Shown piece by piece: positions 43,924-53,181 of a stretch of DNA of 64,000 bases (within the stretch, counting starts at the first letter, position 1; every line of letters starts with the position of its first letter). The stretch spans positions 1 through 64,000 of the forward strand of contig NZ_RAPE01000006.1 of assembly GCF_003651245.1 (NCBI RefSeq), written 5' to 3'. The DNA is from Roseovarius spongiae. Lineage in GTDB: Bacteria > Pseudomonadota > Alphaproteobacteria > Rhodobacterales > Rhodobacteraceae. The notes below the pieces were generated by a model that worked only from the letters and a program-made list of their open reading frames with translations, was not told the origin of the DNA and searched no databases. The translations under genes and the position numbers were made by a program.

Positions 43924-45402
43924 ATGCTGACATTCGCCATCCTGCTCCCCTTTGCCGCCGCCGCGGCTCTTGCGCTTGCGCCGCTGTCCGCGTCCGCCGC
44001 GCGCGCCACCGCCATCGCGACGGCGGCGCTGGCCCTGCTCGCGCTCGTGGTGGTCTGGACGGGTTTCACGCCCGGCGCCGGGTTCCAGGCGGTGCAGGAG
44101 GCGCCGTGGATCCCCGCGCTTGGCGTCGCGTGGCGGGTCGGGGTAGATGGCGTTTCGCTGCCGCTGGCGCTGATGAGCGGGCTTCTCTTCGTCGCCGCCA
44201 TTGCCTGGCCGATGGAGCGCGCGGTCAACGCGCGCCAGTACTACGCCTGGTTCCTGTTCCTCGAAGGGGCGTCGCTCGGCCTGTTCCTGACGCTCGACCT
44301 TCTGATCTTCTATGTCTTCTTCGACCTCAGCCTGGTCGGGATGTATTTTCTGATCGGCCGTTGGGGACACGAGGGGGCGCAGCGCGCGGCGCTCAAGTTC
44401 TTTCTCTACACGCTGGCGGGTTCGCTGCTGATCCTCCTGGCGATCATCGCGCTGGTGCTGGCGACCGACCCGCTGACGTTCGACATGCGCAAACTGATCG
44501 GGATGCAGCCGATGGCGGGGATGGACCTGCGCGCGGGGCTGATCCTTTTGGGCTTCGTGATCGGCTTTGCCATCAAGACGCCGCTCTTTCCGGTCCACAC
44601 CTGGCTGCCGCCCGCGCATGTCGATGCGCCGGGCCCGGCCTCGGCCATCCTCGCCGGCGTGCTGCTCAAGATGGGCGTCTACGGCCTTGTGCGTATCCCG
44701 ATGCAGATGCTGCGCGAGACGTTCGCCACCTACGCGCTGGCGCTTGGCGTCGTCGCGCTCATCTCGATCCTCTGGGGGTCGATCGTCGCCTTCGCGCAGG
44801 AGAACCTCAAGCGGCGCATCGCCTATACGTCCGTCAACCACATGGGTTACGCGGTGCTGGGCGTCGCGGTGGCCGGTTCCGCCGTGGCCGGGCAGGAGGC
44901 GGCGCGCGATCTGGCGCTGACCGGCGCGGTGGTCGAGATGGTGGCGCATGGGCTGATCACCGGCGCGCTTTTTCTGATCGCCGGGGCGTTCTGGGCGCGG
45001 ACGCAGGAATATGACCTCGGCCATTACGGCGGGCTGGCCGCACCTGCGCCGCGCATGATGGGCGCGATGGGGCTGGCGAGCTTTGCCTCGCTCGGCCTGC
45101 CGGGGCTGGCGGGGTTCGTCGCCGAGGTGCAGATCTTCATCGGCGCCTTCGCGGTCTGGCCGTGGATCGCCGCCATTGGCCTGCTGGGCCTGATCGTCAC
45201 GGCGGCGCTGTTCCTTGGCATGTTGCAGCGGCTGTTCTTCGGCGACAGGCTGCCCGCGCTGGAGGGGTTAGCCGACCTGACCCGGACCGAATCCGGTATT
45301 CTTGCCGTCCTGCTGGCGCTGGTCGTGCTGATCGGCGTCTGGCCGGCCTGGCTGCTGGAGATGATCGCGGCAAGCGCCGCGCTGACCTTCGGGGGCGGCT
45401 GA
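43924..45402 (+). CDS. nuoM: Complex I subunit M homologue
   Basis: A 492-residue antiporter-like subunit with about 14 segments. Conserved parts are 'AIKTPLFPVHTWLPPAHVDA', 'ILAGVLLKMGVYGLVRI', 'YTSVNHMGYAVLGV' and 'GLAGFVAEVQIFIGAF'. The channel glutamate of E. coli NuoM (Glu144, in FWEMMLVPMYFLI) is Asp here ('FFDLSLVGMYFLI'), by my alignment. The lysines of the central path are present. It follows subunit L by one base and precedes subunit N by one base. Confidence 0.9.
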   Translation: MLTFAILLPFAAAAALALAPLSASAARATAIATAALALLALVVVWTGFTPGAGFQAVQEAPWIPALGVAWRVGVDGVSLPLALMSGLLFVAAIAWPMERAVNARQYYAWFLFLEGASLGLFLTLDLLIFYVFFDLSLVGMYFLIGRWGHEGAQRAALKFFLYTLAGSLLILLAIIALVLATDPLTFDMRKLIGMQPMAGMDLRAGLILLGFVIGFAIKTPLFPVHTWLPPAHVDAPGPASAILAGVLLKMGVYGLVRIPMQMLRETFATYALALGVVALISILWGSIVAFAQENLKRRIAYTSVNHMGYAVLGVAVAGSAVAGQEAARDLALTGAVVEMVAHGLITGALFLIAGAFWARTQEYDLGHYGGLAAPAPRMMGAMGLASFASLGLPGLAGFVAEVQIFIGAFAVWPWIAAIGLLGLIVTAALFLGMLQRLFFGDRLPALEGLADLTRTESGILAVLLALVVLIGVWPAWLLEMIAASAALTFGGG

Positions 45403-45403
45403 G

Positions 45404-46801
45404 ATGCCGGTCGCCGATGTCGGCCCCGAGATCGCCCTGATCGCGGGCGCCATCGCGGCGCTCTTGCTGGCGATGGCGCTGCCGCAGCGGCTTCTGGGCT
45501 GGTGTCTGGTCCCGGCGCTCGCCGCGCTGGCGGCGGCATTGCTTTGGGCGCTGGCGCAGGCGTCCGAGGCGCGGCTGACCTTCTCCGGCGCTTGGGCGCT
45601 CGACGGCGTGACCCTCTGGGCGCGGGGGATGATCGTGGCGGCGACCGCGCTCTGCCTGATCCTTTCGCCGGGCTGGTTCGCGCGAGATCGTCGGCATGGC
45701 GAATTCTACACCATCACGCTGTTCTCCGCGCTCGGCGCCGTCGGCATGGCGGGGGCGGCGGATCTGATGCAGCTGGTCATGGCGGTGCTCTTGTCATCGG
45801 TCACGGGCTATGTGCTGGCGGCCTGGCATCGCGACTGGGCGCTGTCGGTCGAGGCGGGGATGAAGTATTTCCTGATCGGCGCGCTGGCCAATGCGCTTCT
45901 GGTCATCGGCGTGATCCTGGTGATGGGCATGGCCGGAAGCAGCGACTATGCAACGCTCAAAGGCGCGGACGTCTCGTCGCCGCTGGCGCTGATCGGCCTT
46001 GCGCTGATCGTCTGCGGCCTCGCCTTCAAGCTGGGCGCGCTGCCGGGGCACGCCTGGATGCCCGATGTCGCCGAAGGCGCGCCGGTGCCGGCGGCGGCCT
46101 TTCTGACCGTGGCGCCCAAGATCGGCGCGGCGCTGGCGCTTTACCGTCTGGCGCATCTTTTCCCCGAGGTGGAGATGCTGCGCCCGCTGATCGCGGCGCT
46201 GTCGGTGATGACGATGACGCTCGGCAACCTCGCCGCGCTGTGGCAGGAGGACGTGCGCCGCCTGGTCGGGTGGTCGTCAGTGTCGCAATCGGGCTACGCG
46301 CTGATGGCCGTCGCGGTGGCGGATCTCGCGCCCCGCGCGCTGCCATCGCTGCTGTGGTTTCTCGCCGCCTACGCACTGGCCAACATCACCGCCTTTGCCG
46401 TCATCGCGCATCTGCGCGGCCGCACGGCTCTCCACGACTACCGGGGCCTCGCGCGAACGCGGCCGGGCATGGCGGCGGCGCTGATCGTGGCCTTCCTGTC
46501 GCTTGTAGGCATCCCGCCGCTGATCGGCTTCACCGGCAAGCTGGGGTTGTTCATCGCTACGATCGACGGCGGCTATGCGTGGCTGGCGCTGGCGGCCGTG
46601 CTGAACACGGTCGCCTCGCTCTTCTACTATGCGCGGGTCATTGGACCGATGTATTTCGCGGCGCCGCAGGAGGCCCGGCCAGAAACTCTGACGCTGTCGA
46701 GCGGTGTGGCGGCGATGTTTTGCGCCGCGGCGTTGATCGGGCTGGGGATTTTCAGTGGGCCGTTCCTTGGCGATGCGGTTGACGTGATGCTCCGGCCGTG
46801 A
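45404..46801 (+). CDS. nuoN: Complex I subunit N homologue
   Basis: A 465-residue antiporter-like subunit. It has the NuoN-specific 'LSVEAGMKYFLIGALANALL', 'PGHAWMPDVAEGAPVPAAAF' and 'LTVAPKIGAALALY', with both path lysines, and 'LVGIPPLIGFTGKLGLFIA'. The helix that carries Glu133 in E. coli (YLGLELQSL) reads 'LVMAVLLSSVTGYVLAA', so that glutamate appears replaced by Leu. It is the last gene of the operon; no subunits B, CD, E, F, G or I follow. Confidence 0.9.
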   Translation: MPVADVGPEIALIAGAIAALLLAMALPQRLLGWCLVPALAALAAALLWALAQASEARLTFSGAWALDGVTLWARGMIVAATALCLILSPGWFARDRRHGEFYTITLFSALGAVGMAGAADLMQLVMAVLLSSVTGYVLAAWHRDWALSVEAGMKYFLIGALANALLVIGVILVMGMAGSSDYATLKGADVSSPLALIGLALIVCGLAFKLGALPGHAWMPDVAEGAPVPAAAFLTVAPKIGAALALYRLAHLFPEVEMLRPLIAALSVMTMTLGNLAALWQEDVRRLVGWSSVSQSGYALMAVAVADLAPRALPSLLWFLAAYALANITAFAVIAHLRGRTALHDYRGLARTRPGMAAALIVAFLSLVGIPPLIGFTGKLGLFIATIDGGYAWLALAAVLNTVASLFYYARVIGPMYFAAPQEARPETLTLSSGVAAMFCAAALIGLGIFSGPFLGDAVDVMLRP

Positions 46802-46831
46802 ACGCCTGCTGAGTAAACGCTTGAGCGGGAA

Positions 46832-46848
46832 GAAGCCCGGCGGGCTTC
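46832..46848 (+). terminator. Small hairpin after the nuo-like operon
   Basis: A 7-bp stem (GAAGCCC / GGGCTTC) with a 3-base loop lies 30 bases after the last stop codon. There is no T-run, so termination is only suggested. Confidence 0.35.
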
Positions 46849-47034
46849 GTCGGCTTGCCCCGTCGGAACGTGACGAACGCCGGTGCGCGAAAACACGTTG
46901 TTAACGCGGAATAAAACGCGCCTTACCTTGACCGTCGCCCTGTTCGGACGTAGACGGCATGGGCAAGCGGCAGGCGGATCGCGTCTATTTTGCAACCACT
47001 TCCGGTGTCAATTCCGCAGTGACCAAACAAATTG

Positions 47035-47766
47035 ATGGGATGTCCCGTGGCAGATTACATTCTTTCCGATGAAACCCGCGCGAAATACAAGCGCATTTCT
47101 ACTGCATCGATTGCAACGCAATTATACAAACGCGGGCTGCGTAACCAGTTTATTCAAGGTGTCGTGCCGGTATCCCCAAAGCCGGAAACGATGGTCGGGC
47201 AGGCCTTTACACTGCGTTATATACCCGCGCGCGAGGACCGCAACGGGCTGGAGGTTTTTCGAAATGCTGATCACCCGCAACGGGTGGCCGTCGAGACTTG
47301 CCCGCCGGGGCACGTGCTGGTGATGGATGCGCGCAAGGACGCCAGCGCCGCTACCGCGGGTTCGATCCTGGTGACTCGTATGGCGGTGCGCGGCTGCGCT
47401 GGTATCGTGACGGATGGGGGATTGCGCGATGCGCAAGGCATTGGAGAGCTGGACATGCCGGCGTTCTATGCGGGTTCGTCCGCTCCGACGAACCTGACGA
47501 AACACGAAGCCCTGGACATCAACGTTCCGATCGCCTGTGGTGATGTTGCGGTATTTCCCGGCGATGTCCTGGTCGGGGATAGTGACGGTGTGATGGTTGT
47601 CCCGGCTCATTTGGCGGATGAAATTGCCGAGGTCTGTTCCGGCATGGAAGATTTCGAATCTTTCGTTCTGGAAGAAGTTCTTGCCGGGGCGCCAATTATT
47701 GGGCTGTATCCCTGCACGAAAGACGAGAACCAGAAAAAATTCGAAGAATGGCGCAAAGCCAAGTGA
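47035..47766 (+). CDS. RraA-like protein (RNase-regulator / 2-oxoacid aldolase family)
   Basis: A 243-residue RraA-fold protein. The active-site strand 'GIVTDGGLRDAQGIGELDMP' carries the Asp/Arg pair common to RraA and to 4-hydroxy-4-methyl-2-oxoglutarate aldolases. 'PGDVLVGDSDGVMVVPAHLA' is the other conserved segment. The C-terminal extension ('EDFESFVLEEVLAGAPIIGL') is that of the longer RraA-like proteins of catabolic clusters, not of E. coli RraA (about 160 residues). ATG 47035 is chosen over a TTG just upstream. It stands alone in slightly AT-richer sequence and may be a separate insertion. Confidence 0.85.
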   Translation: MGCPVADYILSDETRAKYKRISTASIATQLYKRGLRNQFIQGVVPVSPKPETMVGQAFTLRYIPAREDRNGLEVFRNADHPQRVAVETCPPGHVLVMDARKDASAATAGSILVTRMAVRGCAGIVTDGGLRDAQGIGELDMPAFYAGSSAPTNLTKHEALDINVPIACGDVAVFPGDVLVGDSDGVMVVPAHLADEIAEVCSGMEDFESFVLEEVLAGAPIIGLYPCTKDENQKKFEEWRKAK

Positions 47767-48208
47767 ACTGGCTCGACGTGGTGCGTCGGAGGGATGGGAA
47801 ATCACCTCTTGATGCACATGTCGTCCAGAATAAATGTTCGCCTTTCACATCTGGCGAAGTCTGACTGATCTTTTCCAGCGAGGTCCGGTTTCGCCCTTTG
47901 CGTGGCAACGGAGTTTTTCAGTTCCGCGTGTCCGGTCCGGTCTCCTTGGTCGGATGACCGGCTCTGCGCACAGGGCCAAAACGTCTAAATTTCCCTGCTT
48001 CGACTCTGCGAACTGTCGGGTGGCGCGTTACCTTCGAGCGCACCGGCGGCGCCGACGCGGCGTCGCTCGGCGGCCCCTTCGCCACCCCGCGCATGGACCT
48101 TCTGGCCAAGAGCGCGGGACGGTCGGAGCGGCCCGATCATCAGCGCATTGCAGGCCGTGGATTGAGCGCGCCGCTCGCCCGCCTCGGGACAGGATGAGCC
48201 AAGGTCGC
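47767..48208. other. Gap without a recognisable gene
   Basis: About 440 bases. From 48021 to 48197 a 58-codon stretch is open on the plus strand and its codon use looks like coding sequence ('WRVTFERTGGADAASLGG'), but it lacks a start and matches nothing I know. It may be a decayed 3' end. The remainder shows no structure. Confidence 0.4.
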
Positions 48209-48234
48209 GGAACGCAACCGCCCGACGATGCGTT
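48209..48234 (+). promoter_or_regulatory. EcfG-type general-stress promoter (paoABC-like operon)
   Basis: GGAAC at 48209-48213, a 17-base spacer, then CGTT at 48231-48234: an exact match to the EcfG consensus. The first start codon of the molybdenum enzyme operon lies 33 bases downstream. Confidence 0.7.
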
Positions 48235-48266
48235 CAGCAATCACCGACCAACCGAAAGGGCGCCCC

Positions 48267-48773
48267 ATGCAGATCACGCTGAACATCAACCGGGAAGAGT
48301 GTCCGCTCGACCTTGACCCGCGCACGACCCTGCTCGACGCGCTGCGCAACCACCTGGGCCAGTGCGGCACCAAGAAGGGGTGCGATCACGGGCAATGCGG
48401 GGCCTGCACGGTGATCGTGAACGGGCGGCGCATCAATTCCTGCCTGACGCTCGCCTGCATGCACGAGGGTGACGAGATCACGACGATCGAGGGGCTGGGC
48501 GCGCCGGGCGCGCTGTCAGCGCTGCAGGGCGCGTTCGTCCGGTACGACGGCTTCCAATGCGGTTACTGCACTTCCGGCCAGATCTGCTCGGCCACGGCGA
48601 TGCTGGATGAGCTGCGCGAGGGCTGGCCCAGCCATGTGACAAAGGATCTGACGGGCGAGGCGGCGCTCAGCGACGCCGAGATCGCCGAACGGATGAGCGG
48701 CAACCTCTGCCGGTGTTCGGCCTATCCCAACATCGTCGCGGCCATCCGCGAAGTCGCGGAGGGCGAAGGATGA
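48267..48773 (+). CDS. paoA: Aldehyde oxidoreductase, 2Fe-2S subunit (PaoA/XdhA-type)
   Basis: A 168-residue iron-sulfur subunit of a xanthine-oxidase-family enzyme. The plant-type cluster motif is '[20 protein letters not shown]' with SC; the second cluster is '[10 protein letters not shown]' and '[12 protein letters not shown]'. Unlike E. coli PaoA it has no Tat signal peptide: the chain begins directly with '[17 protein letters not shown]'. The enzyme should therefore be cytoplasmic. ATG 48267 is chosen; the upstream extension is not conserved. It overlaps the FAD subunit gene (ATGA). Confidence 0.9.
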   Translation: MQITLNINREECPLDLDPRTTLLDALRNHLGQCGTKKGCDHGQCGACTVIVNGRRINSCLTLACMHEGDEITTIEGLGAPGALSALQGAFVRYDGFQCGYCTSGQICSATAMLDELREGWPSHVTKDLTGEAALSDAEIAERMSGNLCRCSAYPNIVAAIREVAEGEG

Positions 48774-49753
48774 AACCGTTCGATTACATCCGCGCGGGCG
48801 ATGCGTCCGAGGCCGTCGATGCCGCCGCCGATGGCGCGACGATCATCGCCGGGGGGACGAACCTGCTCGACCTGATGAAGCACGAGGTCATGGCGCCGGG
48901 CCGATTGGTGGACATCACCCGGCTCGACCTCAAGCGGATCGAGGACATGGACGGCGGGCTGCGGATCGGGGCGCTCGTCACCAATTCGGACCTGGCCGCC
49001 GACATGCGGGTGCGCCGCTCGTGGCCCGCTCTGGCGCAGGCGCTGCTGGCCGGGGCCAGCGGGCAGTTGCGCAACAAGGCCTCTACCGGCGGCAATCTGC
49101 TTCAGCGGACGCGGTGCTATTACTTCTACGACACCGCCATGCCCTGCAACAAGCGCGCGCCGGGCTCGGGCTGCGGGGCCATAGGCGGCGCGACGCGCCT
49201 GCACGCGATCCTGGGCGGCAGCGACGCCTGCATCGCCACCCATCCCAGCGACATGGCCGTGGGGCTGACGATGCTGGGCGCGGAGGTCGAGATCATGGGG
49301 CAGGGCGGCGCCACGCGCCGCGTGCCGCTGACCGAGTTCTACCGCCTTCCCGGCGACACGCCGCATATCGAGACTGTGCTGGAACCGGGCGAGCTGATCA
49401 CCGCCGTGATCCTGCCGCCGCCCGCAGCCGGCGCGCAGACCTATCGCAAGGTGCGGGATCGCGCCTCCTATGCCTTCGCTCTCGTCTCCGTCGCGGCGCG
49501 ACTGCGGCTGGAGGAGGGGCGCATCGCAGAGGCGGCGCTGGCCTTCGGCGGCATCGCCCCCCGGCCTTGGCGCGACGCAGCGGCGGAAGAACTTCTATGC
49601 GGAGAGCAGCCGTCCGAGGCTCTCTTCGTCCGCGCCGCCGACACGCTGCTGCAAGGGGCCGAGGCCCAAGAGGGCAATGCCTTCAAGATCCCGCTCCTGC
49701 GCCGCACGCTAACAGCCACGCTGAGCCAGCTTTGGAAGGAGTCGTCGCAATGA
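48770..49753 (+). CDS. paoB: Aldehyde oxidoreductase, FAD subunit with extra 4Fe-4S site (PaoB-type)
   Basis: A 327-residue FAD-binding subunit. FAD motifs are '[18 protein letters not shown]' and '[16 protein letters not shown]'. An insertion carries four cysteines (RCYY, PCNKR, SGCGA, DACIA) in the arrangement known for the 4Fe-4S cluster of PaoB and 4-hydroxybenzoyl-CoA reductase. It passes electrons between the molybdenum subunit and FAD. It is coupled to the 2Fe-2S gene and to the large-subunit gene by ATGA overlaps. Confidence 0.9.
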   Translation: MKPFDYIRAGDASEAVDAAADGATIIAGGTNLLDLMKHEVMAPGRLVDITRLDLKRIEDMDGGLRIGALVTNSDLAADMRVRRSWPALAQALLAGASGQLRNKASTGGNLLQRTRCYYFYDTAMPCNKRAPGSGCGAIGGATRLHAILGGSDACIATHPSDMAVGLTMLGAEVEIMGQGGATRRVPLTEFYRLPGDTPHIETVLEPGELITAVILPPPAAGAQTYRKVRDRASYAFALVSVAARLRLEEGRIAEAALAFGGIAPRPWRDAAAEELLCGEQPSEALFVRAADTLLQGAEAQEGNAFKIPLLRRTLTATLSQLWKESSQ

Positions 49754-51954
49754 CCGCGCATCACAAGATGGACGAACCGGACCGGCGCAACCGGCTGGAC
49801 GCGATGGCGCAGGGCATCGTCGGCGTGGGCATGGACCGCCCGGACGGGCCGGAGAAGGTGTCTGGCAGGGCGGTCTACGCCCATGACGGGCAGGTGAAGG
49901 ACATGCTGCACGGCGTGATGGTGCGCGCCACTATTGCCAAGGGGACGCTTCTTGGCATCGATGAAGAGCCAGTGAAGGCGCTGCCGGGGGTGCGCGCGGT
50001 CCTGCACGGGCCGCGGTTCCTGCGCAACCCCGCGCAGGGGGCCGCGGGCGAAGCGCCGGTGCAGGGCAGCGCGGAGATCGCCTATTTCGGCCAGCCCGTC
50101 GCGCTGGTCGTCGCAGACACTTTCGAGCAGGCGCGCCATGGCGCGCAGTCGCTGGCGTTGCGCTACGACGAGGCCGAGGCGACAGTCGCGCCGGGAGAGG
50201 CGGAGGCGGAGACGCCCGAGGACAAGCAATCAGCGACCGGAGATCTGGACGCGGCCATGAGGGACGCCGCCTTTTCGGTGGATCGTACCTACACCACCCC
50301 GCCTCACAACAGCGCCCCGATGGAGCCGCATGCCGCCATCGCCGAATACCGCGACGGCAAGTTCACCGTGCGGGCATCGTGCCAGATGGTGAAATACAAT
50401 CTCGACGAGCTGGCGGATTCCCTCGGGGTCGACGCGGCGGACGTGCACCTGCTGTCGCCCTTCGTGGGGGGCGGTTTTGGCTCGAAGCTGGGAATTTCCG
50501 CCGAGGCGGTGGCCGCCGCGCTTGCCGCGCGAGAACTCGATCGCCCGGTCGCGGTGGCGCTCAGCCGCCCGCAGGTGTTCGAGGCCACGATGCGCCGCTC
50601 GGAGACGCGCCAGCGCTTCCGCCTCGCCGCCGATGCCGACGGGCGGCTCACGGGCGTCGGGCACGAGGTTCTCGTCTCGAACCTGCCCGGCGAGACCTTT
50701 TCCGAGCCGGCGACGCAGGCCACGCCATTTCTTTATCGCGGCGAGAACCGCGTCATCGGCCATCGCATCGCGCGGGTGAACCGCACCTGCGCCGGCTCGG
50801 TGCGCGCGCCGGGCGAGGCGGTGGGCGTCACGGCGCTGGAGATCGCGATGGACGAACTCGCGCAGGCCGCTGGCGTCGATCCCGTGGAGCTGCGCCGCCG
50901 CAACATCCCCGAGGAAGACCCCAGCCGGGGCGTCCCGTTTTCGTCGCACATGCTGGAGGCCGCACTAGATGACGGCGCGGAGCGCTTCGGCTGGTCGGAC
51001 CGGCCGAAGGGCGGCACACGCAATGGCGAATGGCTGATCGGCTGCGGCATGGCGTCGTCGTCGCGGGTGAACCTGCTGAACGACTCGGCGGCGCGGGTGA
51101 CGATGAACCGCGACGGCACCGCGCTGGTCGAGACGGACATGACCGATATCGGCACCGGCACCTACGCCATCCTCACCCAGGTCGCGGCCGAGATGCTGGG
51201 CCTTCCCCCCGACCGGGTCGAGACGCGGCTGGGCGATAGCGACCTGCCGAAAGGCGCCGGCTCGGGCGGCTCGCAGGGGGCGTCATCGTCCGCCAGTTCG
51301 GTGTTCCTGGCTTGCGAGCGGCTGCGTTGCGAGATCGCCGAGCGGGCCGGTTGCGCCGAGGAGGCGCTTACGCTGAAGGACGGGCACGCGATCAGCGACA
51401 ACCGGCAGCAGCCGCTGGCCGAGTTGCTGCAAGAGCCGTTGAGCGCCGAAGGGGTGATCCACCCGGGCGACGCCGAGAGCCGTGTCCGCCAGGCGAGCTT
51501 CGGCGCCTTCTTCGTCGAAGTGGGCGTGAGCGCGGTGACCGGCGAGGCGCGCGTGCGGCGGATGCACGGCAGCTTTGCCGCCGGTCGCATCCTCAACGCC
51601 AAGACGGCGCGTTCACAGTGCCTGGGCGGGATGACCTTCGGCATCGGCATGGCGTTGACCGAAGAGCTGATGCACGATCCGCGTGACGGCCACATCGTGA
51701 ACCGCGACCTTGCCGAATACCATGTGCCGGTGAATGCGGACGTGCCGCAACTGACGGTAAACCTTCTGGAAGAGCGCGACCCCTGGACCAACCCGGTTCA
51801 GGCCAAGGGAATCGGAGAACTGGCGATCTGCGGCGCCGGGGCGAGCATCGTGAACGCCATCCACGACGCCTGCGGCGTGCGCGTCCGCGACCTGCCAGCG
51901 ACACTCGACAAGATCCTGCCGGGGCTGCCCGAGCGCGCGGGGCGTGAAGGTTGA
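49750..51954 (+). CDS. paoC: Aldehyde oxidoreductase, molybdenum-cofactor subunit (PaoC-type)
   Basis: A 734-residue molybdopterin-binding subunit. It opens with '[19 protein letters not shown]', continues with '[12 protein letters not shown]' and '[16 protein letters not shown]', and has the catalytic Glu in '[19 protein letters not shown]'. Length and order match PaoC. It oxidises aldehydes, often aromatic, to acids. No XdhC/PaoD-type maturation gene is visible after it; a channel-type membrane protein follows instead. The preceding stress promoter suggests a detoxification role. Confidence 0.9.
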   Translation: MTAHHKMDEPDRRNRLDAMAQGIVGVGMDRPDGPEKVSGRAVYAHDGQVKDMLHGVMVRATIAKGTLLGIDEEPVKALPGVRAVLHGPRFLRNPAQGAAGEAPVQGSAEIAYFGQPVALVVADTFEQARHGAQSLALRYDEAEATVAPGEAEAETPEDKQSATGDLDAAMRDAAFSVDRTYTTPPHNSAPMEPHAAIAEYRDGKFTVRASCQMVKYNLDELADSLGVDAADVHLLSPFVGGGFGSKLGISAEAVAAALAARELDRPVAVALSRPQVFEATMRRSETRQRFRLAADADGRLTGVGHEVLVSNLPGETFSEPATQATPFLYRGENRVIGHRIARVNRTCAGSVRAPGEAVGVTALEIAMDELAQAAGVDPVELRRRNIPEEDPSRGVPFSSHMLEAALDDGAERFGWSDRPKGGTRNGEWLIGCGMASSSRVNLLNDSAARVTMNRDGTALVETDMTDIGTGTYAILTQVAAEMLGLPPDRVETRLGDSDLPKGAGSGGSQGASSSASSVFLACERLRCEIAERAGCAEEALTLKDGHAISDNRQQPLAELLQEPLSAEGVIHPGDAESRVRQASFGAFFVEVGVSAVTGEARVRRMHGSFAAGRILNAKTARSQCLGGMTFGIGMALTEELMHDPRDGHIVNRDLAEYHVPVNADVPQLTVNLLEERDPWTNPVQAKGIGELAICGAGASIVNAIHDACGVRVRDLPATLDKILPGLPERAGREG

Positions 51955-52006
51955 CCCGGTCGCGCGGACCGACCGGTCTCGGAGAGGACCAGTGCGAGGG
52001 TCGGAA

Positions 52007-52894
52007 ATGAGCGACGAAAACCGTCAAGAGGCGGACGCCGGGGATACGCCGCGCGACGCCGCGCAGGAGGCAGAGAGCGAAGGCCCGGCCGGGCGCGCGC
52101 TGACCGCCCGCGAACAGGACCAGGTCAAAGAGCGCCGCAGGCTGTCGGCCATGACGGTCTACGCCATACTGCACGCGGAAGGCGAAGAGGAGCTGCGCCG
52201 CCCGGTGCGTTCGCTTTGGTGGTCCGGCGTGGCGGCGGGCATCGCCATCTCGACATCGCTGCTGGCCGAGGGACTGCTCTACAATGTGTTCGAAGGGCAT
52301 CCCCGACGCGAATTCATCGCCTGGTTCGGCTATTCCGCCGGATTCATCATCGTCATCCTGTCGCGCCTGCAGTTGTTCACCGAGAACACGATCTCGGCGC
52401 TTCTGCCGCTGCTTGCCGAATGGAGCACGGGGAGACTGTGGCGCATGATGCGGCTGTGGGCCATCGTGTTCGTCGCCAACCTGCTGGGCACCTTCGCGAC
52501 CGCCTTCATCACCCTGGAACTGATGACGACCGGGGCCGCGAACATCGAGGCCATGCTCGAACTGTCCCGAAAGGCTGTCGAGATACAGGATTGGCGCGCG
52601 TTGCTGCTGGGCGTGCCGGCGGGGTTCTACATCGCGGCCTTGGTGTGGTTGCTTCCGTCCTCGAAAAGCTTCGAGATCTTCACGATCATCTTCATCTCGT
52701 GGCTGATCGCGGCGGGCGGGTTCACCCACGTCATCGTGGGGTCCTCCAAGGTGTTCATGGTCGTGCTCAGCGGCGAACTGTCGCTTCTGACGGCGTTGCT
52801 GCACAATATCCTGCCGGTCCTCGTCGGCAACGTGATCGGCGGCAGCGGGCTCTTCGCGATGCTCGCCTACGCGCAGGTGAGCCAGGAGATGTGA
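52007..52894 (+). CDS. Formate/nitrite transporter-family membrane protein (YfdC-like)
   Basis: A 295-residue protein with a charged 60-residue N-terminal tail and six membrane segments. 'WWSGVAAGIAISTSLLAEGL', 'RLQLFTENTISALLPLL', 'LWAIVFVANLLGTFA' and 'SWLIAAGGFTHVIVGSSKVF' match the FocA/NirC/YfdC channel fold. The N-terminal 'YAILHAEGEEELRRP' is YfdC-like. The substrate is unknown. It lies 52 bases after paoC and may share its stress promoter. Confidence 0.85.
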   Translation: MSDENRQEADAGDTPRDAAQEAESEGPAGRALTAREQDQVKERRRLSAMTVYAILHAEGEEELRRPVRSLWWSGVAAGIAISTSLLAEGLLYNVFEGHPRREFIAWFGYSAGFIIVILSRLQLFTENTISALLPLLAEWSTGRLWRMMRLWAIVFVANLLGTFATAFITLELMTTGAANIEAMLELSRKAVEIQDWRALLLGVPAGFYIAALVWLLPSSKSFEIFTIIFISWLIAAGGFTHVIVGSSKVFMVVLSGELSLLTALLHNILPVLVGNVIGGSGLFAMLAYAQVSQEM

Positions 52895-53031
52895 GCATCA
52901 GCGCCGCCACCGGACGAACCGCGCAGCTCCGAAACACTCGTATCCCGGGGCGTCGCCGGACAATTCATCGAACGAAGTCAACCCTTTGGCCCTCGCGACT
53001 CCGCCCCGGTGGTGTCGGTCCTCCCCCGCCG

Positions 53032-53057
53032 GGAACCGGTTGACAGCCAGTGACGTT
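53032..53057 (+). promoter_or_regulatory. EcfG-type general-stress promoter (micropeptide operon)
   Basis: GGAAC at 53032-53036, a 17-base spacer and CGTT at 53054-53057, an exact consensus match. The micropeptide start follows 41 bases later. Confidence 0.72.
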
Positions 53058-53098
53058 GTCGAGTCGGAGCATCATTTTGGAAATCCCGGAGAGGTTCA

Positions 53099-53167
53099 AT
53101 GCACTTCGTAATCTACCTGATCGGTCTCATCGTGGTCGTTCTCGCAGTTCTAAATCTCATCGCCTGA
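53099..53167 (+). CDS. 22-residue single-span membrane micropeptide
   Basis: A 23-codon frame with a strong ribosome site (GGAGAGG, 5 bases before ATG). The peptide is almost wholly hydrophobic ('MHFVIYLIGLIVVVLAVLNL', then IA) and would form one inner-membrane helix. It sits 41 bases behind a consensus EcfG promoter and 14 bases before the next gene, which has its own AAGGAGG site. The strong initiation signal and all-hydrophobic composition in GC-rich DNA argue that it is real. Function unknown; stress-induced membrane peptides of this size often bind a larger membrane partner. Confidence 0.65.
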   Translation: MHFVIYLIGLIVVVLAVLNLIA

Positions 53168-53181
53168 ACAAGGAGGTCATA

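Noticed and set aside
46802..47034. GGAAC near 46876 considered as an EcfG promoter for the RraA-like gene
   Set aside because: The next CGTT is about 26 bases away, well outside the 16-17 base spacing.
47834..48316. 160-codon plus-strand frame in the gap before paoA
   Set aside because: It has no ribosome site, runs through the stress promoter into the paoA start in another frame, and shows no protein-like pattern overall.
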